Shown: positions 33,340-44,090 of the stretch, one piece after another | Layout: every line of letters begins with the position of its first letter | Numbering within the stretch: the stretch's first letter is position 1 | Origin: Prionailurus bengalensis | Lineage: Eukaryota; Chordata; Mammalia; Carnivora; Felidae | Length of the DNA stretch: 64,000 nt | NCBI RefSeq assembly: GCF_016509475.1 | Contig: NC_057343.1 | Location: 205,556,001 to 205,620,000, forward strand | Direction: 5' to 3' | Made by a program: the position numbers and the translations under genes | The notes under the pieces: model-generated | Database searches by the model: none | Told to the model about the DNA's origin: nothing | Seen by the model: the letters and a program-made list of their open reading frames with translations, nothing else

Positions 33340-33640
33340 GTAATACTGATGTCTAAGAGCCTGGTGACTTGTGCCTCCTGGTATCCACACTATTGTACCA
33401 TCCCCTTGTCTTGAGTGCAGGTGGAACCTGTGATTTGCTTCTAACCAATAGAATGTGGCAACGATGAAGAAATTTTGCAGATGTAGTTAAAGTCCCTAAA
33501 GTTGACTTTAAGTTAGTCGAAGATGTAGGTCTCCTGGGTGGAGTTGACCTAATCAGGTGAGCTCTTTAAAAGAGGATCTAGGGATCAGAGACTCTTCCGC
33601 TTTCAAGGTCCGCTGACCTTGAAACAGAAGCCACCATGAG
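33340..33640. repeat. Ancient interspersed repeat, family not assigned
   Basis: CCAATAGAATGTGGCAACGATGA ... GACCTAATCAGGTGAGCTCTTTAAAAG is text shared with many mammalian interspersed repeats. I do not name the family. Confidence 0.45.
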
Positions 33641-34069
33641 TTTAACAATTGTGAGGAAATGAATGTGGATTACCACGTGACTCTTAAGTCAAAGGATATC
33701 TTCATTTTAGATTGACAGGTATTGCCAGATTAATATCCTAAGACTTTGCACCAATTTGCACTCCTGCTACCTACTACTAACTACTTGCTAACACCCTGTA
33801 ATACGAAATACTTTGCTCTTTGCCAGCCTGGCAGGTACGAAAATGTGTCTCATTTTGTTGTTTTTATTGATGTCTAAGTAATTTTGAAGAATGCCAAGCA
33901 TTAGAAAAGTATTTATAAGCCTTTTTATTTCTGTGAACTATGTGTTCATATCCATAGTCCATTTTTCAGGGAGTCATGAGCCTCTTTCTTATTGATATAC
34001 AAGCCCTTTGTCTGTTGTCTATTGCCCTACAAATGCCCTCTTTTCCACACACAACTTTTTACAAAAGTT

Positions 34070-34178
34070 TTGACTTATTTATTCATTTAAATAATCTCTA
34101 CACCCAACGTGGGGCCCAAACTCATTACACCAAGATCAACAGTCGCATGCTCTTCCAAGTGAGCCAGCCAGGCACCCC
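34070..34178 (-). mobile_element. Short SINEC copy, antisense
   Basis: TTATTTATTCATTTAAATAATCTC left part; head ends GAGCCAGCCAGGCACCCC. Confidence 0.85.
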
Positions 34179-34316
34179 TCCCACAAAGTTTTTGCCATTT
34201 GTCTTTAATTGAGTTTTATGTTTCCATGATGGAATTTCACTTTTTTGTATGGCCGAATTTTTCATTCTTTTCTTTTTGGCTTCTGAGTCTTGTTTTATGC
34301 TTATAAAATCCTTCCC

Positions 34317-34371
34317 CAGGGCAGAGCCTGCTTGGGAGTCTCTCTCTCCCTCTCTCTCTGCCCCTGCCCCA

Positions 34372-34423
<52 letters not shown>

Positions 34424-34455
34424 AATAAATAAATAAACATTAAAAAAAAATAAAG
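34317..34455 (+). mobile_element. SINEC 3' half with (CT)n(CA)n run
   Basis: Only the part after the head remains (CAGAGCCTGCTTGGGAGTC), then CT and CA microsatellite (about 34377-34422) and an AAATAAATAAATAAACATT tail. Confidence 0.85.
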
Positions 34456-34870
34456 ACCTCCCCTGTTCCAAAACTTAAAAAAAAAAATCATCCATATTTC
34501 CTTTGTACACTTCTATATTTTAATTCTTTACATTAGATATTTAATATGTCTCAAATTTCAATCTTCAACTTTATCTTTTTTCACACGGTTAGCCAGTTGT
34601 TTCAAAACCATTGAATAAACCACAGTTTTCCCTGATGTAAAATGCTAACTTCATTATATATATTAAGTTTTCCCAAGCATTGTATCTCTTGGATTTATGC
34701 ATTGGTGTCTAGAATCTACTATTTTAGTTACAGTAGATTTATAATATATTTTAACATCCAAAAAGGCTAGTTGTCCACCATTGCTTTTCTTTTTAAGATT
34801 TTTCTGGGTGCAGTCTGTTTGTTTTTATTAGATTGTGATACTATTCTGCTCTATAATTCCCAATTTATTG

Positions 34871-35290
34871 ACTAATTTAGTCAAGTCACCTAACTTTTGT
34901 GCCTCAGCGTACTCAGTATAAAACTGATAATGACGATATTGGGATGAATTTGGATTGTTTCTATATCTGGAAGGCATGAATGCTAAAAAAGAAAACAGTT
35001 ATACATTGAAGCCTGGAGAGGAAACTAAAATGTTAACCAGGAATAAGAAATTCAGTGCTAGGGAAATTCCCTACTTTGGCTCTAGGTTCAAACTCTGTTC
35101 CCACTGATTAGTCCTGCATTTTTTCTTCCCTGTTTGCTTTAGCATATCTGATGCCCAACCCCATCACACATTTAATTAACTACAGAGTATATATAAATCA
35201 TGAAACCACAGCCTGGCCTGGTTTTGCTAAAAGCCATCTCGGCTGGAAAATGTACTATCTTATTTTGAAAGAATACAGATTTCTGAAGTA

Positions 35291-35327
<37 letters not shown>

Positions 35328-35485
35328 TCTTGGTCCTAATTTCAATCCTATAAATCCCCTGGTGATATATATTTTTATAATTAATCATCCTCCATGCTCT
35401 AAGGAAAACTCTATAATTTTTTTGTTTGCTATATGATATAGAAAACAATTCCTTCTATGAAATGAACATTTAAATATTATTACCA
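34871..35485. other. Intergenic, with a CA microsatellite
   Basis: No gene or named transposon; contains the CA run at 35291-35324. Confidence 0.4.
35291..35324. repeat. (CA)n microsatellite, 17 units
   Basis: Uninterrupted CA dinucleotide run, likely polymorphic. Confidence 0.97.
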
Positions 35486-35690
35486 GGGCTCCTGGTTGGC
35501 TCAGTTGGTGGGGCATCTGACTTGATTTCAATCAGGTCATGATCCCAGGGTCATGGGATTGAGCCCCACGTTGGGCTCCCTGATGAGTGTGGAGCGTGCT
35601 TAAGGTTGTCTCTCTCTCCCTCTGCCCCTCCCCCCTGCTCGTGTTCTCTCTCTTTCTGAAATAAAAAATAAAATTAAAAAATAAAATAGA
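35486..35690 (+). mobile_element. SINEC, sense
   Basis: Head GGGCTCCTGGTTGGCTCAG, CT body and tail AATAAAAAATAAAATTAAAA. Confidence 0.9.
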
Positions 35691-35833
35691 ACTCTTCTTC
35701 ATCCTCCTAATCCAAACGGGTCATTTTACCTAGAGCATGGATGGTATCAAGTATTTTTATGAATGTCTGAGTTTATACTTAATTCTCTTTAAGGTGAAAA
35801 TGATTTGCTTTTTCCTGGTAAAATAAACAACTT

Positions 35834-35857
35834 TAAAAAAAAATGTTTATTTATTTA

Positions 35858-35898
<41 letters not shown>

Positions 35899-36070
35899 TA
35901 TGCTCAAGCCAGGGAGGGGCAGAGAGAGAGAGAGACACGGAGAGAGATAATCCCAAGCAGGCTCTGTGACAGAGCCCAACTTGGGGCTTGATCCCACCAA
36001 GTGGGAGATCATGACCTGAGCCAAAATCAAGAGTTGGATACTTAGACTGAGAAAGCCACCCAGCCGCCCA
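35834..36070 (-). mobile_element. SINEC, antisense, with long (GA)n
   Basis: T-rich tail, GA run of about 30 bp (35864-35896), decayed head AAGCCACCCAGCCGCCCACCCC. Confidence 0.9.
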
Positions 36071-37217
36071 CCCCTCTGCAAAAAAATTTTGTAAAGTTTG
36101 CCTCCTGGTATTCTTAGCCAGGGACATTTCACGGTGGGAAACACAAAACCAAACGTACTTTTAGGCTGTCTTCAAACTGAGTCCATGGCTCTACCCTCCA
36201 ACTATTCCCTAGGTCCTTAGGGCACACATTTCCCAGTCTCCTCCTCATTTGGTTTTGTAGAAGCTCCAAGCCCAGATAAAAACATTTGAATAATCAAAGT
36301 TGTCCTCATCTCAGTCTTTCAAGGCTCCTTCCCAGTTAATTCTGGGTAGAATGATGCCCGGTGAACATCCCGTCACACACAGACGCACATACCCCATAAC
36401 TAGCTCGCACCGTGTTCCCCACAGGCAAAAATTCCACCATTCAGTTTGCCCTCCCCCCAATCGAACTGACCTGCCCGGCATTGCTCTCGTGCTCATTACA
36501 TAACAACACGGCACAGGGATTTCCAGTGGTTTATGGGCTCCTGCGGGTCTGTGTCATGTTTGCCTTTAAACACCAGGCTGACATAACGCCTTGTCCCAGG
36601 GCTGTCGTTCTAATGGTGGTAATCTCATGAGTCCCATGTGTAACACCAGTTGTCTTCCAGGAGCCGCTACCCAACCCATCACCTCATTGCAGTGGCCCCA
36701 GGAAGAAGTGGGAAGGAGAGGGAAAATGCTAACAACCTGAGACCACTCAAGGAAGAGGCCCTGTGTTTTCCAAGTGTTTGGATTCTGTCCCCATGCCTTC
36801 TTCCTGGAAGGCTCCTGGTGACATTCCCTAGCAGAACAGCACACAGTGAAAGGGAAGCTGTCCCATTAAATAGAGAAGCAAATAAGGGTACAAGAGTAAG
36901 AACACAGACTCTTTCTAACCCCAGGCTCATCAAAATTGAGCTCAGCCTTCCTGTTGGATTAAAAATCCCTCTGGGTTCTCCAACAGTCACCCTTCATTTC
37001 ATCTGAACAGAGGCTTTATTCTACTGCAGAGAAGCAGGTCACCTCCTCAGCTCCTTTGTGCTCCATAATCAAGACAGGGTCCCCTTGCTTGTTGGAACCA
37101 CTACTCTGCGTGACTGGGTCTTCGTTCGGGCCCCAGTCTTTGTCTACACCCAGGTACTCCAAAGCTCCAGTTTCCTAGTTTATTATCACTCTGGTCCTTT
37201 TTAATTTGCTTCTCTTT
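36071..37217. other. Intergenic, unassigned
   Basis: About 1.1 kb of non-repeat DNA, one of the longer single-copy-looking stretches. Overlapping frames on both strands at 36566-37006 show no recognisable protein or exon boundaries. Confidence 0.4.
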
Positions 37218-37230
37218 AAAAATTTTTTTA

Positions 37231-37477
37231 GGGGCGCCTGGGTGGCGCAGTCGGTTAAGCGTCCGACTTCAGCCAGGTCACGATCTCGCGGTCCGGGAGT
37301 TCGAGCCCCGCGTCGGGCTCTGGGCTGATGGCTCAGAGCCTGGAGCCTGTTTCCGATTCTGTGTCTCCCTCTCTCTCTGCCCCTCGCCCGTTCATGCTCT
37401 GTCTCTCTCTGTCCCAAAAATAAATAAACGTTGAAAAAAAATAAATAAATAAAAATAAAATAAAATAAATAAAAAAA
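37231..37477 (+). mobile_element. Young SINEC_Fc-type copy
   Basis: Nearly identical to the copy at 6142 across the head, B box and CT body. Long A-rich tail with AAATAAATAAA runs. TAAAAATTTTTTTA-like sequence on both sides is the duplication. Confidence 0.95.
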
Positions 37478-37494
37478 TAAAAATTTTTTTAAAT

Positions 37495-37859
37495 TTATTT
37501 TTTAAATTGGAGTATAATTAGCCTACAGTATTATATTAGTTTCAGGTGTACAGAATAGTGATTCAACAATTCTATGCATTACTCAGCACTCATCTTGCTA
37601 AGTGCCCTCTTAATGCCCTTCCCCTATTTCACCCATCCCCCCACTCACCTCCCTTCTGGCAACTATCAGTTTGTTCTCTATATTTAAGAGTTTGGGGGTT
37701 TTTTGCTTGTCTCTTTTTTTCTTTGTTTTGTTTCTTAAATTCCACATATGAGTGAAATCTCTGTCTTTCTCTGAACTGACTTATTTCACTTAGCATTATT
37801 CCCTCTAGCTCCACACATGTTGTTACAAATAGCAAGATTTTGTTCTCTTTTATGCCTGG
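37495..37859 (-). mobile_element. L1 3' end, antisense
   Basis: L1 3'-UTR text in reverse (TTAGTTTCAGGTGTACAGAAT, CACCCATCCCCCCACTCACC, AAATTCCACATATGAGTGAA). Same 3' family as the fragments at 28.2 and 59.4 kb. A SINE is inserted at its right end. Confidence 0.85.
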
Positions 37860-38062
37860 TTTTTTTTTTCATGTTTTATTTGTTTTTGAGAGAGAGAGAG
37901 AGAGTGCGAGTACTATAGGGGAAGAGAGAGAGGGAGACAGAGGATGTGAAGCAGGCTCTGCGCTGACGGCAGTGAGCCTGATGCAGGGCTGGAACTCACG
38001 AACCTCGAGATCGTGACCTGAGCCGAAGTCCATGCTCAACTGACCGAGCCACCCCGGCGCCC
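37860..38062 (-). mobile_element. SINEC, antisense
   Basis: Poly(T), GAGAGAGAGAGAGTGCGAG body and head ending GAGCCACCCCGGCGCCCC. Confidence 0.91.
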
Positions 38063-38499
38063 CTGTAGCTGTTCTTGATAGTGAAATTGGAGTTTGGTTA
38101 AGTACCATGACTTGACAGAGGGGGGACAATTCTGGTCTCGAGCTCTTGACCTTACAAAGTAACTGCCCAATGCAAATATAATGTAAGCTACATATGTAAC
38201 TTAAAATTTTCTGAGTAGTCATATGAAAAAAGTAAAAAGGAACAAGAGATTTTAATGGTAATAATGTCATTCAACTCAAATATCTAAATATTTTTCATTT
38301 CAGCATTTCAGCATGTAATCAATATGAAAATTATTAAGGAGATATTTTATATTTTTTGTACTAAGTCTTTGAAATCTGGTGTGTATTTATGCTCATAGTG
38401 CCTCTGAATTTGGGTGAGCACATTTCATATGGTCAAGGGCTACATACGGACAAGAAGTTACCGCATGAGACAGAGCAATTATAAAGAAAGCATGGCAAA
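38063..38499. other. Intergenic, unassigned
   Basis: AT-rich DNA upstream of CCL28; no named repeat or exon. Confidence 0.35.
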
Positions 38500-38640
38500 A
38501 TTTTGGAGAGCGTCCAGCCTGACTTGTATTTGCAGAAAAGTTAAGTACATATTCTGAGGTTGTACAACCAGTTAGTAAAAGAGGCAGGATTAGAATCCAA
38601 TTATTCTTACCCTACCGTATGCTCTTATTTTCGAAGCTGA
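38500..38640 (-). mobile_element. MIR SINE relic, antisense
   Basis: GAAAAGTTAAGTACATATTCTG ... GAGGCAGGATTAGAATCCAA is the middle of MIR in reverse. Confidence 0.6.
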
Positions 38641-38929
38641 TTAGCAAAAAAGCCAGACTAGAACTCGCACCTCCTCCTTCCTGCTTACATCTGCTCTGGG
38701 CCTCTCTTTTCTACCAGGCATAGCCTAGAGGCAAGAGGCCTTTCTACCTGTTTTTTCTCCTAAATAAACTAACAGCTTCACTGAAAACAATTTGGCTGCA
38801 AACCAAGGCCAGAGGGGGGTCGAATTTTTCCATATCCTTCCACCAGATAATACTGTTTTTTTATGACTTGTCACCCTTGTCCCCAGAAACTGTTAGTTTC
38901 ACCAAGCTACTTAAAAACGGATTCCTTTA

Positions 38930-39080
38930 CCAATGGAGGTGTCCATCAGAATCACCTATGGAGCTTCAAAAGAATTCAAATCACTAGTCCCCTACTCCAA
39001 ATCCTGAATTCTAGGTGTGTGGACGGATTCGAGTAGACAGCTATTTTTTAATGGTTCCCAGATGATTCTGATGCACACCC
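38930..39080 (+). mobile_element. MER5-type DNA transposon relic
   Basis: CATCAGAATCACCTATGGAG ... CCAGATGATTCTGATGCACA is MER5 interior text; the terminal repeats are lost. It ends just upstream of the CCL28 promoter region. Confidence 0.65.
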
Positions 39081-39199
39081 CCAACTCGCAATGACCTCGC
39101 CAACTGCCAGATCACCGCTGACATTGCTAGACCCCCAGGTGGCTGTACACAGTTCTGGTCGTAAGAAAGAGCCTGGTCTCAAGGAAAGAAATATGAGAA

Positions 39200-39343
39200 A
39201 TAGGTACCCCAGCACCTCCCAGGGCGGGGCTGCCCGGCTTACTTTTCCTCCACACTCTCTGCACCCAAGGACACCTTCAGCCTCATTTCCTGATCCTACA
39301 GCCTCACCTGTGGTACAGCCCGGGGCTGGTGGGGCAGGCAGGA
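39200..39343 (+). promoter_or_regulatory. CCL28: CCL28 proximal promoter and 5' UTR
   Basis: A GC box GGGCGGGGC lies at 39222-39230, about 115 bp before the start codon. No TATA box is evident. Transcription probably starts between about 39235 and 39300. The sequence from there to the ATG contains no upstream ATG that I see. CCL28 is known as an epithelial, inflammation-responsive gene; I could not pick out an NF-kB site with confidence. Confidence 0.5.
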
Positions 39344-39407
39344 ATGCAGCAGACTGGACTCGCTCTGGTGGCCTTGGCTGCCTGTGTGGCTTTTCCCTCC
39401 TCAGAAG
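39344..39407 (+). CDS. CCL28: CC chemokine 28, exon 1 (signal peptide)
   Basis: ATG at 39344 has G at -3. It opens 21 codons plus one base, ending at donor GAAG|GTGAGT (39408). The product starts MQQTGLALVALAACV and is a classic signal peptide: short N-region, Leu/Ala/Val-rich core and small residues before the junction. The split codon G|CC joined to exon 2 gives Ala22, followed by ILPIASSCC. The MQQ start and the SEA-ILPIASSCC junction identify CCL28 (mucosa-associated epithelial chemokine). CCL28 is a secreted ligand of CCR3 and CCR10 that draws IgA plasma cells to mucosal tissue and also has antimicrobial activity. Intron 1 is about 21 kb. Confidence 0.93.
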
Positions 39408-39411
39408 GTGA

Positions 39412-41883
39412 GTGGGGGTGTTGGCTATGCAAGCCTCCCGTGGAAAGAGGGGGTGCTGCCTCCCCAAGATGGAGCAGGAAGGAGTGAAGTCCTGGCGGCA
39501 ATTTGGGGCAGGAAGTTCGATCTCTTCAGGTAGGAATTTCCAGTTATCTACGAGAGACTGGCATAGATTTACATTGCTGATCTTCAAGAAGGATGGAACC
39601 TCATTTGAACAGATATTAGTAATTTGTCTCATGGAGGATGAGATCTTTCCACACAACAACTTTGAGCTGTGTTTCCTTTGCTGATGACAGTCTCTTAGAA
39701 AATCCCCAGGTAGAGGTTGGAGGAAAATCCCTATTATTCATCCGTCTCCTCCTTCCCCCAACCTGCTACACTGGAGACAAATGTGCATGTTCCTGCAGGA
39801 AAGGCAGACGTCACCTTCTGGGTTAGGGGTTTGGGAAGCAACAAAGTCAGCCCTGTGGATACTGAAAAGCAAAACTGCAATCTGACCTTTAAGAAGGGAT
39901 GCAGGATAAAGGAGACTGAACCATACAAATTATATCAAAGAGAACTCAAATTGTGAATTGCTAGCATATATATGGAGATAGTAACTGCATTTGAACCGGA
40001 GGCAATCTTTTCTACAGTACTTAGGAAAACCTAAACAGAAGTACTAAATACTTGACTGATTTGACTCTTTCCCACTGTCGTCTTTTCTGAAACTTGACCT
40101 TGAATAGATTCTCTAAATCCAGAAGAGAGGTGAAATATAAGTCGTGTCTGATCTGCTTTTGAAAGCATTTGCCAACTCTTAAAAACTGACAGATTTCGTA
40201 TATACATTCTCACATATACACCCCACTTGTATTTTAAATCTTCTCTTGAAAAATCACATCTGGCAACAACGGTCCCATTTCCTCTGGCAGGAATTGGCTA
40301 GAGCGCAGTAGCCCCTGTCCTTCTCTGAAGCTGGCTATCGTCCTATTAACTGCCTGGTTCCTGTAGGCATTTGTTTAGGGGACCCGATACAGTGCACCAA
40401 TGTACTGGGCTTGTATTACCGAGCATGGAAAGATCTAGATAATCTCTTCTTCATTTCTATCTGGATAATCTCTTCTTCATTTCTATCAATCTATCTATCT
40501 TATCAAGACAAAGACACAAGTGTATCATTTTCTATGTTTCTGTAAAAATTTTTCAGAAGAACTCACCATTGAAATTTTAGGATTCACTTTCACTGTTTCT
40601 CAAAGGCTTACCTGCTCAGGCTTTATTTCTAGTTTTGGCAATGCACTTTTTTTTTTTTCACATAAAGCTTTGAAATAAAAGTGTATGTATCTCCCCTCAG
40701 CTTCCTGACGTGTTTCCAGCTGCCCCTCAGCAATCACAGCAGCTGTCCTGTGGGAGAGGAGGGAGAGACAGGCAGGCAGAGGGGCAGGGGTGATGAGGGA
40801 TGCCCCTGCCAGACCCAAGGCCAGACTTCCCATGGGACCGAGTCCTGGCAGAGAAGGTGGGACAGCAAAACACAGAGGTGTTTGAAAAAGGTCCAGTTGG
40901 TGATGAAAGAAAGAAAGAGAACTGAGGAGACCCCACAGTGGCCTTTTGGGTGATTCCCAGGGCTTTTCCTAAGGCAGTTCAGGCCACAGGAAAATCACAC
41001 GATCTGGGAAGCGCCCAACCCTCTGCCGTCTAAAAATAAGTGATGTTGGGTTAAAATACAAGAGAATAGGCCTGAGAGCAGTTGTGGAACCTAGAGGGGT
41101 AACCCACTGCTTTCCATAAAAGCCTTCCATGGAGTATCTGTGTGTCCCACGTGCCCTGTGGAAGGCTCTAAGGGACTCAGACCTGGGGGAGGAGCAGGAG
41201 AGGAGGGAGGCAGGGAGGTGGGGAATACTGGGAAGTGCAGGGAAGGAGGTTTAAGTGGCTTTGACAATTGTCACAGGCTCCGGGAGGGGATCGGGAAGTG
41301 GTCTGTGCCAGTTGGTAACTTTGAGAAATACATTTTGTTCTTCCAGGCACCCATGGTTCCACTGCCTTAATGGTGCCTTAAATGGCCATTTTAATGTTAT
41401 GGCTCAGTAATTGGCATTCTCAAAGCATTTTGCATGAATCAGGAAGCAGTTGACTTACCTGTAATTAAAAGCCTTGGATTCTACCCAAAGGTAGGAGGGT
41501 ATATACACCTGCTGACGTGGCTGCTGGCTCCCAGAACTCAAAACCGAGTCCATAAAAATGTCTATCATCCACTCCGGTGGCCCTAAGCCAGATTATTTAA
41601 AGCCACAATCTAGGGCTTTGTGGGCTGGCTGTTGTTACTATAGATATTTTCAGACTAAGGCTCCATTTGTCTCTGGCAGATGCAGGGTGAGGCATTTTGC
41701 CTCACAGTCCCAAACCGGTTTGGTTCTGACAACCCGTTTTCCTCACAGCAGGATGGTTCCTCGGCACACAGGCACTTGCTGGGGACTTGTCGTCTGCATC
41801 CTAAAAAGACATTTTGTTTTCTGTTTGTTTTAATTATAGGGCACTGCTAGGGAGGATTACCAAGAATGTACATTTGTGCTTGA
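39412..41883. other. CCL28 intron 1, first part
   Basis: About 2.5 kb largely free of SINEs and L1, unlike the rest of the window. It contains a 26-bp tandem duplication at 40435-40486 and a TATC-rich run just after it. No exon is seen. The low repeat load could mark regulatory DNA near the promoter. Confidence 0.4.
40435..40486. repeat. 26-bp tandem duplication
   Basis: Two adjacent copies starting CTAGATAATCTC and CTGGATAATCTC, each continuing TTCTTCATTTCTAT, with one mismatch. Confidence 0.95.
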
Positions 41884-41884
41884 G

Positions 41885-42084
41885 GGGCGCCTGGGTAGCT
41901 CAGTGAGTTAAGCGTCCTACTTCAGCCCAGGTCATGATCTCACGGCTCGTGGGTTTGAGCCCCACGTCGTCGGGCTCCGTGCTGACGGCTCAGAGCCTGG
42001 AGCTGCTTCGGATTCTGTGTCTTCCTCTCTCTCTGTGCCTTCCCGCTCTCTCTCTCTCTCAAAAATAAATAAGCATTAAAAAAC
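41885..42084 (+). mobile_element. SINEC, sense
   Basis: Head GGGGCGCCTGGGTAGCTCAG. AGAATGTACATTTGTGCTTGA before it and AGAATATGCATTTGGGCTTGA after it are the aged duplication. Confidence 0.92.
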
Positions 42085-43079
42085 AAAGAATATGCATTTG
42101 GGCTTGAAAGTTGTTCTGCACAGTCAGGACCCTCCACTTCCCCAGGAGTGGTCCCTGAGGGGCCTGACATGAGGGCCACCAACCTGTTCCTTCGATTTCT
42201 CTCCAGGTATGCCCTTCTGTTAAAACAACACACCCTGCTTTCCTTAAATTCAATACCATTGTTAGAATAAGAGTCTCGATTTTGGTTAAGGAACCCAGTC
42301 ATAGTATTTATACTGTAGTTCAGGGTTTTTTTTAAATGTCCTTTTTCTATGTCTGGAGAAACAGAATAATATAAGAGCAGCCTTCTCAAATCTGAGTCAT
42401 ACATGGGCCCCTTTACAGGAAAACATTCTTTTTACTCTCAGTGGTAACCTTTAATTATTTTACTATGTTACTTGGTATATAAACACGAAACCAGTTATAA
42501 ACCTCCTGTGTGTATATCTTTTCTGCAATTTTAAAACCAAAACAAAATTTAAATTTAAATAAAAACACAACTGCAAAGCCAAGAAGAGTTCAATCGAACA
42601 ATATTAATTTAAAGTAGTGGTTAATATTTGGCCAAAACGACCATCACCGTTCCAAACTCAAATATAGCACTGATCCTTAAGATGCAGATTTTGAGTTTTA
42701 TGTGCATTTGCTAGCATGTTCAGAACGAGAAGTGTTTTCTCCCCACCACTTTTTTGTTTGAACCAGGGTGATATAACTGAGCCCTCCCTTAGCATGAATG
42801 CATTAGAAAATTCCACTCTGTTCCTTTCTGACTGGCCTACGACAATTAAGGTAGGATCTGACCTGATAATAGCACTAGACATAAACATAAGCAAAATTCA
42901 AATGTCCTGAAAGTGCTCTTTTAAGATAGTCTTCCAGAAGATCCAGAACATGTCTATTTAAATATTATGATCGAGACGACATATTAAAATTTAGGAATTG
43001 TCTGGAGAGCTCATAAACCCTGAGAACACGCTCATGAGCCCCCTGCTATGAAACCTTGTTTGAGAAATGCTGGCAAGCC
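42085..43079. other. CCL28 intron 1, unassigned
   Basis: About 1 kb with no repeat or exon named. The small frames here have no recognisable content. Confidence 0.4.
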
Positions 43080-43310
43080 TGGGAAGAGTCTCTTTGGATT
43101 CCAAAAGGTCAAGTCAGAATTCTAACTACATGAACTTGAGAAATTGTCTAACGTTCTGAACCCCAGTTTTCTTAACAGTAAAACAGGAATAACAATGCCT
43201 CTCTTACCTAGTTATTCTCAGGATTATATGAGATAACAAGGAAAGTGTTGGGCATAGAATAGAAGAGGTGCTCAATAATTGTTAGTTTCCTTTCCTTTCC
43301 TTTCCTTTGG
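43080..43310 (+). mobile_element. MIR SINE relic with TTTCC run
   Basis: Diverged MIR (TTGAGAAATTGTCTAACGTTC, TCAGGATTATATGAGATAAC, GGTGCTCAATAATTGTTAG), then a (TTTCC)n tract at about 43288-43308. Confidence 0.65.
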
Positions 43311-43333
43311 CCAGGTTCTATCACTAACTTTTT

Positions 43334-43533
43334 TTTTAAGTTTATACATTTATTTTGAGAGAGAGAGAGACAGAGCACAAGTGGTGAAGGGGCAGAGAGA
43401 GAGAATCCCAAGCAAGCTTTGCACCATCAGCGCAGAGCCCAATGAGGGGGCTTGAACCCACGAACTGTGAGATCATGACCTGAGCCAAAACCAAGAGTCA
43501 GATGCTTAACCGACCCAGCCACCCAGGCATCGC
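43334..43533 (-). mobile_element. SINEC, antisense
   Basis: Flanked by CTATCACTAACTTTTT on both sides (about 43318 and 43534). Head ends CAGCCACCCAGGCATCG. Confidence 0.93.
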
Positions 43534-43562
43534 TATCACTAACTTTTTAAATTAAAATTATG

Positions 43563-43785
43563 AGGGGCACCTGGTTGGCTTAGTCAGTTAAGCGTCCAAC
43601 TTCAGCTCAGGTCATGATCTTGCATTTTGTGGGTTCCAGCCCCATGTTGGGCTCTGTGCTGATAGCTCAGAGCCTGGAGCCTGCTTCAGATTCTGTGTCT
43701 CACAGCCCCTCTCCACCCCTCCCCACCCCCGCCTGCTTGCACTCTGTCTCTCTGTCTCTCTCTCTCTCAAAAATAAACATTAAAA
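43563..43785 (+). mobile_element. SINEC, sense
   Basis: Head GGGGCACCTGGTTGGCTTAG. AAATTAAAATTATG lies on both sides. It forms a head-to-head inverted pair with the copy at 43334. Confidence 0.93.
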
Positions 43786-43885
43786 AGTTTCTAAAATTAA
43801 TTAATCAATTAAAATTATGGAAAGTCACAAAAATCAAATAATTGAATTCCTAAAATTATAAAAATTATAAAATAACAAATACTCG

Positions 43886-44090
43886 GGATACCTGGGTGGC
43901 TCAGTCAGTTAAGCCTCTGACTTTGGCTCAGGTCATGATCTCACAGTGAGTTTGAGCCCCGCATTGCACTCTGTACTGAGCGTGGAGCCTGGAGACCGCT
44001 TCCTGTTCTGTGTCTCCCTCTCTCTGCCCCTCCCCTGCTCATGCTCTGTCTCTGTCTCTGTTTCTCTCTCAAAAATAAATAAACACTAAC
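43886..44090 (+). mobile_element. SINEC, sense
   Basis: Head GGGATACCTGGGTGGCTCAG, CT body and AAAAATAAATAAACACTAAC tail. Confidence 0.92.

Larger units (their letters stand above)
33690..34870 (-). mobile_element. Old L1 fragment, antisense, with nested SINE pieces
   Basis: Text typical of antisense L1 ORF2 end and 3' region (TTGATATACAAGCCCTTTGTC, AATCTTCAACTTTATC, TTTTTAAGATTTTTCTGGGT). Split by SINEs at 34070-34178 and 34317-34455. Confidence 0.6.

Noticed and set aside
35291..35324. Regular repeat that could suggest an array
   Set aside because: A plain CA microsatellite; no spacer-repeat structure, so no CRISPR.
39048..39659. 203-codon minus-strand frame across CCL28 exon 1
   Set aside because: Overlaps a recognised exon on the other strand, has no known domain, and lies in GC-richer DNA where long chance frames are common.
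41940..42404. 154-codon minus-strand frame
   Set aside because: Its C-terminal part is antisense SINE sequence; the rest has no recognisable content.
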